In this document: positions 33,801-45,590 of the stretch, piece by piece
Numbering within the stretch: the stretch's first letter is position 1
How the letters are laid out: the number at the start of each line of letters is the position of its first letter
Assembly: GCF_024139115.2 (NCBI RefSeq)
Contig: NC_085139.1
Span: forward strand, 16,153,284 to 16,217,283
Length of the DNA stretch: 64,000 nt
Direction: 5' to 3'
DNA from: Armigeres subalbatus
Taxonomy: Eukaryota > Arthropoda > Insecta > Diptera > Culicidae
Notes under the pieces: model-generated
Database searches by the model: none
What the model saw: only the letters and a program-made list of their open reading frames with translations
Told to the model about the DNA's origin: nothing
Position numbers and translations under genes: made by a program

Positions 33801-36185
33801 AAGCCTCTTGAAAGGAGGCTCCCAAGCCTCTTGAAAGGAGGCCCCAAGCCTCTTGAAAGGAGGCTCCCAAGCCTCTTGAAAGGAGGCCCCAAGCCTCTTG
33901 AAAGGAGGCTCCCAAGCCTCTTGAAAGGAGGCTCCAAGCCTCTTGAAAGGAGGCTCCCAAGCCTCTTGAAAGGAGGCTCCCAAGCCTCTTGAAAGGAGGC
34001 TCCCAGGCCTCTTGAAAGGAGGCTCCCAAGCCTCTTGAAAGGAGGCTCCCAAGCCTCTTGAAAGGAGGCTCCCAAGCCTCTTGAAAGGAGGCTCCCAAGC
34101 CTCTTGAAAGGAGGCTCCCAAGCCTCTTGAAAGGAGGCTCCCAAGCCTCTTGAAAGGAGGCTCCCAAGCCTCTTGAAAGGAGGCTCCCAAGCCTCTTGAA
34201 AGGAGGCTCCCAAGCCTCTTGAAAGGAGGCTCCCAAGCCTCTTGAAAGGAGGCTCCCAAGCCTCTTGAAAGGAGCCTCTTGAAAGGAGGCTCCCAAGCCT
34301 CTTGAAAGGAGGCTCCCAAGCCTCTTGAAAGGAGGCTCCCAAGCCTCTTGGAAGGAGGCTCCCAAGCCTCTTGAAAGGAGGCTCCCAAGCCTCTTGAAAG
34401 GAGGCTCCCAAGCCTCTTGAAAGGAGGCTCCCAGGCCTCTTGAAAGGAGGCTCCCAAGCCTCTTGAAAGGAGGCTCCCAAGCCTCTTGAAAGGAGGCTCC
34501 CAAGCCTCTTGAAAGGAGGCTCCCAAGCCTCTTGAAAGGAGGCTCCCAAGCCTCTTGAAAGGAGGCTCCCAAGCCTCTTGAAGGAGGCTCCAAGCCTCTT
34601 GAAAGGCGGCTCCCAAGCCTCTTGAAAGGAGGCTCCCAAGCCTCTTGAAAGGGGGTTCCCGAGCCTCTTGAAAGGACGCTCCAAGCCTCTTGAAAGGAAG
34701 GCTCTCCAAAGGAAGCCTCTTGAAAGGAGGCTTCCAAGCCTCTTGAAGGAGGCTCCCAAGCCTCTTGAAAGGAGGCTACCAAGCCTTTTGAAAGGAGGCT
34801 CACCAGCCTCATGAAAGGAGGCCAACAAGCCTCTTGAAAGGAGGCTCCCAAGCCTCTTGAAAGGAGGCTCCCAAGCCTCTTGAAAGGAGGCTCCCAAGCC
34901 TCTTGAAAGGAGGCTCCCAAGCCTCTTGAAAGGAGGCTCCCAAGCCTCTTGAAAGGAGGCTCCCAAGCCTCTTGAAAGGAGGCTCCCAAGCCTCTTGAAA
35001 GGATGAAAGGAGGCTCCCAAGCCTCTTGAAAGGAGGCTCTCAAGCCTCTTGAAAGGAGGCTCTCAAGCCTCTTGAAAGGAGGCTCCCAATCCTCTTAAAA
35101 GGAGGCTTGAAAGCCTGTTAAAAGGAGGCTCGGAAGCTTCTTGAGAGGAGGCTCGAAAGCCTCTTGAAAGGAGGCTTCCGAGCCTCTTGAAAGGAGGCTT
35201 CCGATCCTCTTAAAAGGAGGCTTGAAAGCCTGTTAAAAGGAGGCTCGAAAGTCTCTTAAAAGGAGGCTCGAAAGCCTCTTGAGAGGAGGCTCGAAAGCCT
35301 CTTGAAAGGAGGCTTCCGAGCCTCTTGAAAGGAGGCTTCCGAGCCTCTTGAAAGGAGGCTTCCGAGCCTCTTGAAAGGAGGCTTCCGAGCCTCTTGAAAG
35401 GAGGCTTCCGAGCCTCTTGAAAGGAGGTATCTGAGCCTCTTGAAAGGAGGTATCTGAGCCTCTTGAAAGGAGGCTTCCGAGCCTCTTGAAAGGAGGCTTC
35501 CGAGCCTCTTGAAAGAAGGCTTCCGAGCCTCTTGAAAGGAGGCTTCCGAGCCTCTTGAAAGGAGGCTTTCGAGCCTCTTGAAAGGAGGCTTTCGAACCTT
35601 CCTCAAACAAAAGCTTCCGAACCTTCAGATTATAGATTTTTGTTCAGAAGAATATTATTCAACATTTTGCCTCAATCAGGTAGATCACGTTGAAGATTTC
35701 TAAAATTTGTTATTTCAACGTTTTTTTTATCTTTTGTCTCACACCCCTTACACACTGCACTGGTTGGGATGGACAGAATTCAAAACTCTTTGATTTAATG
35801 ATCACCATGCATATTATGTACAATACAAAGTAAGAATAAATCAAAACTTTTTCAATAAGTTTTTATTGGCATTGAAGGAATCGAACGCAAAGGGGTGTAA
35901 GTAACAAAAACTTAGTATTGAGAAAGAAAAATGGGTTCAATATGTTTTTGGATTCATACAAATTGTATTAGAGTCAAGAAAATTACAATTTTTTGTGAAT
36001 TTCCTCATTTTTTATAAGTTCTAGAAGCAAAGTAATTTTGCTGTAGTCAACTCATTTTTGATCAAAATGTCACTTAGACCCATCTGCTTCTTTAATTGTA
36101 TTACATCGCATTTTTGTCCCAGCGAAGGTACTGGGGCCAGCGAAGGTACTCACAGGGGTACATGTATCCCAAGTTGAGAACCGCT
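27893..36185. mobile_element. Element with hAT-like termini filled by a 23-bp minisatellite
   Basis: The left end CAGCGGTTCAAAACC (27,893) and the right end TTGAGAACCGCT (36,174-36,185) are short inverted termini of the AGCGGTT...AACCGCT type. Both are followed inward by GAGGTACCCC / GGGGTAC-containing text. The same GGAAGTTCCTCC minisatellite lies directly outside both ends. The simplest reading is that an element inserted into that minisatellite, and its interior then expanded to ~7.3 kb of 23-bp repeats (28,330-35,610). No transposase is visible, so it is non-autonomous. hAT assignment is inference from the terminal motif; an 8-bp target duplication could not be confirmed because the target is itself repetitive. 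Confidence 0.65.
28330..35612. repeat. ~7.3-kb minisatellite of a 23-bp hairpin unit (~300 copies)
   Basis: The dominant unit is AGGAGGCTCCCAAGCCTC followed by TTGAA (23 bp). Each unit holds a 6-bp stem GAGGCT/AGCCTC around a 4-base loop. The core (about 29.7-35.1 kb) is highly homogeneous. The left zone (28.9-29.6 kb) uses TTCTGAG or TTGAG variants, and both outer edges (28.33-28.7 and 35.1-35.6 kb) use CTTCCGAG variants with more decay, as expected when unequal exchange homogenises the middle. Because 23 is not a multiple of 3 and the unit lacks minus-strand stops, all three minus frames stay open for up to 1187 codons with a 23-residue periodic translation. These are not genes: frames overlap, there is no start context, and the array is interrupted by random indels. 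Confidence 0.95.
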
Positions 36186-36520
36186 CGGGAAGTTCCTCCA
36201 GGATTTCCTCCGGTTCCTTCAGAAATTCTTTAGGAAGTTTTTCCAGAAATTTTTCGGGAAGCTTCTCCAAGGAATTCTACGGGTCCACCAGGAGTTCTTC
36301 AGGCAGTTCCTCCAGGAATTCATCGAGAAGTTCCTCCTGGAATTCCTCGGGAAGTTCCTCCGCGAATTCCTCGAGATGTTACTTAAGGAATTCTTTGGGA
36401 AGTACTTCCGAGAATTCTTCGGAAAGCTCTTCCAGGAATTCTTCGGAAAGTTCCTTCAGGAAATCCTCGGGAAGTTTCTCCAAGAATTCCTCGGGAAATC
36501 GTTCTGAAGTTCTTTGGAAG
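36186..36520. repeat. GGAAGTTCCTCC minisatellite, right part
   Basis: Continuation of the array at 27,656-27,892, starting directly after the AACCGCT terminus (GGGAAGTTCCTCCAGGA). It becomes more diverged to the right and dissolves into GGAATT-rich text by about 36,560. Confidence 0.85.
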
Positions 36521-39500
36521 TTCTTCCAGGAATTCGCCTGGGAATTTCTCTGGATATTAATCCGGTCATTTATCCAGAAACTTCCACCGTTCTTCCGAAT
36601 ATGTTTTCCCAAAGATCCGTATAATTCTCTCAAAACTTCTGCATGGAAACTTCTACAGATTTTCTACCGTTAATTCCTGCTGAAATTTTCTTTTGAAAAA
36701 ATCCAGGGGTGCTCCCCCACCAAATTTCCATCAAATAGAAAATTCCCGAAATTAACCCGGAAACAGCTTCAAGAACTACCGCGAAAATTACATGAAGAAA
36801 ACTTCCAGAAACCCTTTTATAAATCCCCCGGGAATTTCACAAAACAGTCCACCGGAAATCCATTTATTAAAGAACTTCCTGTTAAAGAAATGAAGAAATT
36901 TGCGAAGAATTTCCAAGATTTCTGATTCATAGGCTATTATATGTTATATATTATATATAGTCTATATATTGACTATAATTGTCACATAATTATAAGTAGA
37001 TAATTGATTTTTGAACTTGGCTGAATATTTTTGCGATAAAAAAATTAGACGACGTGGTCAATTTTTATTGGGCTGTGCGCCGATCCATTTTTGAAGGCTG
37101 CAGCGGCGCAAGAAAATTATCGGTTGCGGTCTACAAAAAAATCAGTTGCTCTGTCGAGAGCAATGCAATCTTCACGAATCTTGTACAAGGACATAATAAT
37201 ATTTATGTTATAATCATATTTCCTGTCTTGCTGACAACTGTCTGATCGTCTAGTGAGATGGTTCTAGGCATTCAACATTCTTATTCTGTTCGTAATAGGT
37301 GCTGTGTAATAAAAAACCGGAAAAACTGGATTAATGTTGAGATTGATCTTATTATAAACAACATATACCTACTTATTGACAAAAGTCATATTGCTAGCTT
37401 CTGGTAAAGACCGAGTCTTAGCTCATCGGCTCATGGCTGGAGCGATAATCATCTTAATATTCAAAGATATCAAAGTCAAACAAATTCTTTGCACACAACC
37501 ATGCAATCGTAATCCGTACAAAATAATTCCAGGATAAGCCCTAATTAAGCATGAGAACTAAAAGTCTAAAACACACAGCTCGATCCAAGTAGCCGCAGCC
37601 TATCAGCATTCTGCGTCACATTCTTGGTCTCTTTTTCGCACACACTTTCCCAACTCCACCAACTGTCGTCGCCTGCAGCGTGGCTTCAGTCACTGTTGTT
37701 GATGAAGCGCACCACTCGGAACAATCGAACTCAAATTCACCGTCATGTGTTGTGTGTGTGCTCGCGCGCGCGGTGCGGTTGCGGTGGCCCCATCATGGCC
37801 GTCATCAGCTGTGTAAAATTAATTTTAATTTATTCCGGGGAATATAGGTTTCGCTAATTGATGGATCATAATTAGATAATTTATGTTTATTTGTTCACTA
37901 TGATTAAATTTAATATGAATTTATTGTTTCTTTAATGGGTGAACACAACAATCAATGGCGAAGCACTTCAACGGATGCGGTGTATCGGCTATCTTCGCCG
38001 AGTGTTATGACGCAAACCGCACGACCATTGACAATAATGAGGTTCCCACCATGTTCCTGGTTTTGCGGGTAATTTGTACTGTCGGAAGTAGTTTCTTGTG
38101 TAGGGGTGGTGGCAGGAATGGCAGCCAGGAAAGGATGATAAATGTGTCGTGTATCGGCACATTTGCATACATATGGACCCCGGAGCAGTGTGTCACCTTT
38201 CCTTGGCGTGTTGGCATCATGCTGGACGCAGTCACATACAAGACGATTAATATGCGTGCCTGTATGAGGAACGTTCTGAGTTATGCTTCAACACTGGTGT
38301 ATCAATTTAATTTAATTAATATCCTTCCGGATGTATCGCTCAATGCTGCATCCCCGCCAGCTGCACTGCAGCGCGCCAACTACGATCCGAACCGGATTGA
38401 TGCAATATCGAGCGAATGTAACTTTTCGAATTTTCCCATCCAAGGCGTCTTCGATGCGAGCCCCGCACACTGGGATTACTGACTGGGACGATTGCGAAGA
38501 GTAATGGCGTCGACAATAATTGAGACACAATAAAATGTCCGTTTCGACAGATTATATGTGCCCTGGCCAAGGACGACTCTGATCTTGGCTCTCGCTAGCT
38601 GGACATGGGACAATATTTTGTATGAATTATGCATATTCGTTTTCAGTTGCTCTGCGTGCTTACATATCTGGCCGTCTCTTCGGAATTGAATACAGGCCTA
38701 TTGCTAACTGGATGCTGCTTTCACGGAACGCACTGGCGTAGCTGGAAGGTTACAATGTTTTGAGCACAATGAAAAAACGACCCGAGTGTATGATTTCAAT
38801 AATAATAACGACCAGTTCATGGCTTAAGATCTGTCATCATCATTGGAAAAAAGCTGTAATACTGAGCTATTGTAGCTCAAAATAAGTTCCCAATAATTTA
38901 CTAAAACAAATTTACATGACCACAGCATCCTCCATAAAGAAAACTTCACAGCTACGCCAATGGTCAAACCTCAGCTACACTGATTGTAGCGAAGAGCTCC
39001 GACAAGATAAGACCCAGCTCCCTTGACGTGTCCCCATATCCATCCCCATCCATTCGCATGTTCGCTTCACAATGCAGTCGTGGTATCCAGGCCCCATGTA
39101 CACATCTCAATCTGCTATAGTTTATGAATATTTAATGCAGCAAATAGGATGTTACAGAGGATGTCATAAAACAAACTGAAATATGTAAAATGAAGTGACT
39201 CCCATATCTGCCTGCCAGTAGTTGTTTTGGATGCGCACTGATTTGACCGGATCTCGAACACACGCACTTACTCATTTCCCTGAAGGTGAGTTATGCTCGA
39301 GCTCTGCCGATGCGGCCCACGGCAGCCGGGTAGGCAGAGCAAAGGGTCCTAGCTATGGCATTAATCAATTATCCATGATATTTATGGGTATCTGATTGGC
39401 TAATGGATTCCGAGTGGGGGCTTCCGCCGACCAGTTCGCTCGCTACGGTGTGCGATGAGGAATGATGGTCCATAACTCGCGCCGCATCCGAAATTGAAAT

Positions 39501-41239
39501 TTCGTGGAAATGAATTTATTGCAACTAGTTTCCAACGAATTTCGGGTTTTGGTATTCCTAGCTGAATTTGAATTATTCGTAGCGGGCGTGTTGCTACTGG
39601 GAAAGCCGATGATTTGCAAAAAGCATCCCCAGTATACCGTTTGAATAAAATTCATCAAAATGTGCATATTTTCGCTTCCGTCATATGCCCAGTTGTAACA
39701 GTTAAAATGCCATGGAAGCACTCTGAAATCGATACATTTGAATAACAGGCACGAAATATTTTGTTTCGGGTTCCAAATAACTGAGTCCATTAATAAACAA
39801 TTGCAAGATGAATCGCGTACGAATCAAATGTTGGCATATTTCCTCTTCATATAATTTTTCACTCATTTATGACAACCAAACATTCGTCAGTTTATAAACT
39901 GGACTTACGCTTCTCTAACGTATGTTATGGTCATCTGAGTTACGTTTTGTGCCTCAACCTGAACCCTAAGTTCAACCCATTCTGATCGATTCCCAATACT
40001 CTCTGACCTGAATCAAACTGCGGAAAATTTCAAACAGCTGGCAAAAATTAAAGCCAATCACCTCTCGTTCAAACAAAAGCCAATCAACGTCCAACCATGA
40101 CTCGCCCGATTGCCGCCCCCATCCAAATGGTCCCTTTCAATGCTGACCTGCCGGAAAATCTCGCTTCTTTGCTTTACTCCGCTGGAAAACTATCGCCCGG
40201 GGAATATATTTATTTAAGTTTTTCTTCACGGCTCTACCCGACCGACCTGACCGGGGAGCGCGGGGTTGGGTTAGCTCACTATCTCCGGCCGAGCAAGCAC
40301 TACTGGCAGTTTCTTTACGCCGCAAATACAAACATCGATGGGACTGAGCGCGACGCGACGTGAATGGTCGGTCGGTGCTGGTGCAGCTCTATTTTACAAC
40401 CGACTCCCCTCCTTGGGCCCCGAAGAATGACCCCATTGGCCTCCTGATGGCTCAACTCCTTCAGGAGCGCTTTGTCATCGTTTCGGGTTGTTCCTCCTCG
40501 TCGTCGAAATGGCAAAGGCAGCCCAACAAGGACCGTAAGGTGGCACTCTGCTGTTTTCGGTCTGCTCGGAGTCGAGTCGAGTCAGGCGAAAGCTTCGTTT
40601 TTTTTTATTACACTCTCTGGAAACAATTGAATTACACTCAGCTTATAAATGGGGGTTTCTGGCGCCTCCGGATGGATGGCCGAGACTTGAACCCATTTAC
40701 CATTGGGTTGCAGATTTTCTTTTTATTTTCTCCACGCGAAGGGGCAAATAAAGAAAATGTTCTGCACAACATGATAAATGGAAGTGTTTCAAGATTTAAC
40801 GAGTGCTTCGGCTAATAGTTTTCCATTTCTGTTTATTGAATTATCATTAGCTGCGGCGGCGCTGGTTTACGACCCGTCGGTAGGAAAATATGCGAAGGAT
40901 AACACGAAAATGGACGGAAGTGCAAATGATATGCAATGCAAAAGCGTCTTCTAAAGAGGAATCATCGTTAGCCACGCGAACTCCAAATCAGACCCAAGTT
41001 TTCATAATTCCTTTTTCAAATATCAAATCAAATTAATTTTTAATGTTCAATTTGCGAACTAACTATCAAAATACCATTTTAAGTTCTATAGCGTTCTTGA
41101 AGACCAAACTTTACTCTACAAGAGTGTTATAAAACCATCATAAAACCAAAATGTTATAAGGGTAAGTCATACTGAAAAGAGGTTCGTTATAAATTGAAAT
41201 AAGTCTCTAATCAATTTCGAATCTAAATCGAATAAAATT
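36521..41239. other. Unassigned DNA, no supported gene
   Basis: The longest frame (37,955-38,482, 175 codons) has no recognisable domain and is opposed by frames on the other strand. Frames at 40,097-40,815 are likewise unsupported. AT-dinucleotide text occurs at 36,935-36,985 and a short GCGCGCG run near 37,765. The 41,080-41,160 segment (GTTCTTGAAG...CATAAAACCAAAATGTTA) resembles the interior of the CCCAAGTAAC MITE family. The region reads like intergenic or intronic DNA. Confidence 0.35.
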
Positions 41240-44200
41240 CTAAGCGAATTCAAACCAAATGCAAATCAAATTTCAATCAAATTCAAATCAAAATCAAACC
41301 CAATTCAAATCAAATTCAAATCAAATTCAAATCAAATGCAAATCAAATTCCAATCAAATTCAAATCAAAATCAAACCCAATTCAAATCAAATTCAAATCA
41401 AATTCAAAATCAAATTCAAATCAAATTCAAATCAAATTCAACTCAAATTCAAATAAAATTCTAATCAAATTCAAATCAAATTCGAATCAAACTCGAATCA
41501 AATACGAATCAAATTCAAATCAAATTCAAATCAAATTCAAATCAATTTCAAATCAAACTCAAATCAAATTCAAATCAAATTCAAATAAATTCAAATCAAA
41601 TTCAAATCAAATTCAAATCAAATTCAAATCAAATTCAAATCAAATTCAAATCAAATTCAAATCAAATTCAAATCAAATTCAAATCAAATTCAAACCAAAT
41701 TCAAAACAAATTCAAATCAAATTCAAATCAAATTCAAATCAAATTCAAATCAAATTCAAATCAAATTCAAATCAAATTCAAATCAAATTCAAATCAAATT
41801 CAAACCAAATTCAAATCGAATCCAAAACAAATTCAAATCAAATTCAAATCAAATTCAAATCAAATTCAAATCAAATTCTAATCAAATTCAAATCAAATTC
41901 AAATCAAATTTAAATCAAATTCAAATCTAATTCAAATCAAATTCAAATTAAATTCAAATCAAATTCGAATCAAATTCAAATCAAATTCAAATCAAATTCG
42001 AATCAAATTCAAATCAAATTCAAATCAAATTCAAAACAAATTCAAATCAAATTCCAATCAAATTCAAATCAAATTCAAATCAAATTCGAATCAAATTCAA
42101 ACCAATTTCAAATCAAACTCAAATCAAATTCAAATCAAATTCAAATCAAATTCAAACCAAATTCAAAACAAATTCAAATCAAATTCAAATCAAATTCAAA
42201 TCAAATTCAAATCAAATTCAAATCAAATTCAAACCAAATTCAAATCGAATCCAAAACAAATTCAAATCAAATTCAAATCAAATTCAAATCAAATTCAAAT
42301 CAAATTCTAATCAAATTCAAATCAAATTCAAATCAAATTCAAATCAAATTTAAATCAAATTCAAATCTAATTCAAATCAAATTCAAATTAAATTCAAATC
42401 AAATTCGAATCAAATTCAAATCAAATTCAAATCAAATTCGAATCAAATTCAAATCAAATTCAAATCAAATTCAAAACAAATTCAAATCAAATTCCAATCA
42501 AATTCAAATCAAATTCAAATCAAATTCGAATCAAATTCAAATCAAATTCAAATCAAATTCAAATCAAATTCAAATCAAATTCAAATCAAATTCGAATCAA
42601 ATTCAAATCAAATTCAAATCAAATTCAAATCAAATTCAAATCAAATTCTAATCAAGTTCAAATCAAATTCAAATCAAATTCAAATCAAATTCAAATCAAA
42701 TTCAAATCACATTCAAGTCAAATTCAAATAAAACCAAATTAAATTGAAATATAAATGAAATTCAAATCAAATTTGAATCAAATTCAATTTAAATTCAAAT
42801 CAAATTCAAATCAAATTCAAATCAAATTCAAATCAAAGGCAAATTAAATTCAAATCAAATTCAAATCAAATTCAAATCAAATTCAAATCAAATTTAAATC
42901 AAATTCAAATCAAATTCAAATCAAATTCAAATCAAATTCAAATCAAATTCAAATCAAATTCAAATCAAATTCAAATCAAATTCAAATCAAATTCAAATCA
43001 AATTCAAATCAAATTCAAATCAAATTCAAATCAAATTCAAATCAAATTCAAATCAAATTCAAATCAAATTCAAATCAAATTCGAATCAAATTCATATCAA
43101 ATTCATATCAAATTCAAACTAAATTCAAATCAATTTCAAATCAATTTCAAAACAAGTTCAAGTCAAATCCAAATCAAATTCAAATCAAACCAAATTCAAA
43201 TGAAATTCAAATCAAATTCAAATCAAATATAAATCAAATTCAAATCAAATTCGAATCAAATTTAAATCAAATTCAAAACAAATTCGAATCAAATTAAAAT
43301 CAAATTCAAATCACATTCAAATAAATTCAAATCAAATTCAAATCAAATTCATATCAAACTCAAATCAAATTCAAATCAAATTCAAATCAAATTCAAATCA
43401 AACCAAATTCAAATGAAATTCAAATCAAATTCAAATCAAATATAAATCAAATTCAAATCAAATTCAAATCAAATTCGAATCAAATTCAAATCAAATTCGA
43501 ATCAAATTCAAATCAAATTCAAATCAAATCAAATTCAAATTCAATTCAAATCAAACCAAATTCAAATCAAATTCAAATCAAATTCAAATCAAATTTAAGT
43601 CAAATTCAAATCAAATTCGAATCAAATTCAAATAAAATTTGAATCAAATTCAAATCAAATTCAAATCAATTTCAAAACAAATTGAAGTCAAATTCAAATC
43701 AAATTCAAATCAAATTCAAATCAAATTCAAATCAAATTCAAATCAAATTCAAATCAAATTCAAATCAAATTCGAATCAAATTCGAATCAAATTCAAATCA
43801 AATTCAAATCAAATTCAAATCAAATTCAAATCAAATTCGAATCAAATTCGAATCAAATTCAAATCAAATTCAAATCAAATTCAAATCAAATTCAAATCAA
43901 ATTCAAATCAAATTCAAATCAAATTCAAATCAAATTCAAATCAAATTCGAATCAAATTCGAATCAAATTCAAATCAAATTCAAATCAAATTCAAATCAAA
44001 TTCAAATCAAATTCAAATCAAATTCAAATCAAATTCAAATCAAATTCAAATCAAATTCAAATCAAATTCAAATCAAATTCAAATCAAATTCGAATCAAAT
44101 TCAAATCAAATTCTAATCAAGTTCAAATCAAATTCAAATCAAATTCAAATCAAATTCAAATCACATTCAAGTCAAATTCAAATAAAACCAAATTAAATTG

Positions 44201-45240
44201 AAATATAAATGAAATTCAAATTAAATTTGAATCAAATTCAATTTAAATTCAAAACAAATTCGAATCAAATTCAAATCAAATTCAAATCAAAGGCAAATTA
44301 AAGTCAAATCAAATTCAAATCAAATTCAAATCAAATTCAAATCAAATTTAAATCAAATTCAAATCAAATTCAAATCAAATTCAAATCAAATTCAAATCAA
44401 ATTCAAATCAAATTCAAATCAAATTCAAATCAAATTCAAATCAAATTCAAATCAAATTCAAATCAAATTCAAATCAAATTCAAATCAAATTCATATCAAA
44501 TTCATATCAAATTCAAATCAAATTCAAATCAATTTCAAAACAAATTCAAGTCAAATTCAAATCAAATTCAAATCAAACCAAATTCAAATGAAATTCAAAT
44601 CAAATTCAAATCAAATATAAATCAAATTCAAATCAAATTCGAATCAAATTCAAATCAAATTCGAATCAAATTCAAAACAAATTCGAATCAAATTAAAATC
44701 AAATTCAAATCACATTCAAATAAATTCAAATCAAATTCAAATCAAATTCATATCAAACTCAAATCAAATTCAAATCAAATTCAAATCAAATTCAAATCAA
44801 ACCAAATTCAAATGAAATTCAAATCAAATTCAAATCAAATATAAATCAAATTCAAATCAAATTCAAATCAAATTCGAATCAAATTCAAATCAAATTCGAA
44901 TCAAATTCAAATCAAATTCAAATCAAATCAAATTCAAATTCAATTCAAATCAAACCAAATTCAATTCAAATTCAAATCAAATTCAAATCAAATTTAAGTC
45001 AAATTCAAATCAAATTCGAATCAAATTCAAATAAAATTTGAATCAAATTCAAATCAAATTCAAATCAAATTCAAATCAATTTCAAAACAAATTGAAGTCA
45101 AATTCAAATCAAATTCAAATCAAATTCAAATCAAATTCAAATCAAATTCAAATCAAATTCAAATCAAATTCAAATCAAATTCGAATCAAATTCTAATCAA
45201 ATTCAAATCAAATTCAAATCAAATTCAAATCAAATTCAAA

Positions 45241-45590
45241 TGGTGGGTTGCAGATGGCGGACGGTACGTGGAGGGGGCGAATGAACCACGAGTTGCATCA
45301 GCTGTTGGGAGAACCATCCATCGTTCACACCACGAAAATCGGAAGACTGCGGTGGGCCGGGCACGTAGCCAGAATGTCGGACAGTAATCCGGTGAAAATG
45401 GTTCTCGACAACGATCCGACGGGAACAAGAAGGCGAAGTGCACAGCGGGCAAGGTGGATCGATCAGGTGGAGGACGACTTGCGGACCCTCCGCAGACTGC
45501 GTTGTTGGCGAAGTGCAGACATGAACCAAGCTGAATGGAGAAGTCTTTTATGTGCAGCACAGGCCACTCCGGCCTTAGTCTGATGATAAA
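45241..45590 (+). pseudogene. 3' end of a non-LTR retrotransposon ORF2, embedded in the satellite
   Basis: The frame from about 45,251 to the TGA at 45,581-45,583 reads GEPSIVHTTKIGRLRWAGHV, then ARMSDSNPVKMV, RRRSAQRARWIDQVEDDL and WRSADMNQAEWRS. RWAGHVARM...RARWIDQVEDDL is the signature after the reverse transcriptase domain at the C terminus of many insect LINEs. The reverse transcriptase itself is absent (5' truncation). After the stop, GATAAATAAAATCAAATC leads straight into the 11-bp satellite. The sequence is intact over its length, so it is younger than the decayed copy at 9.7 kb. Confidence 0.88.

Noticed and set aside
28280..34709. Very long minus-strand open frames (up to 1187 codons), superficially a giant repetitive structural protein
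   Set aside because: They are readings of a 23-bp tandem repeat lacking minus-strand stops. Overlapping phases give the same periodic sequence, frames shift at indels, and there is no start context or domain.
28330..35612. Regular short repeats suggesting a CRISPR array
   Set aside because: Units are contiguous with no unique spacers, and the DNA is eukaryotic (spliced exon, SINEs with TSDs).
37955..38482. 175-codon plus-strand frame
   Set aside because: No recognisable domain, overlapped by several opposite-strand frames, and no splice or promoter context found.
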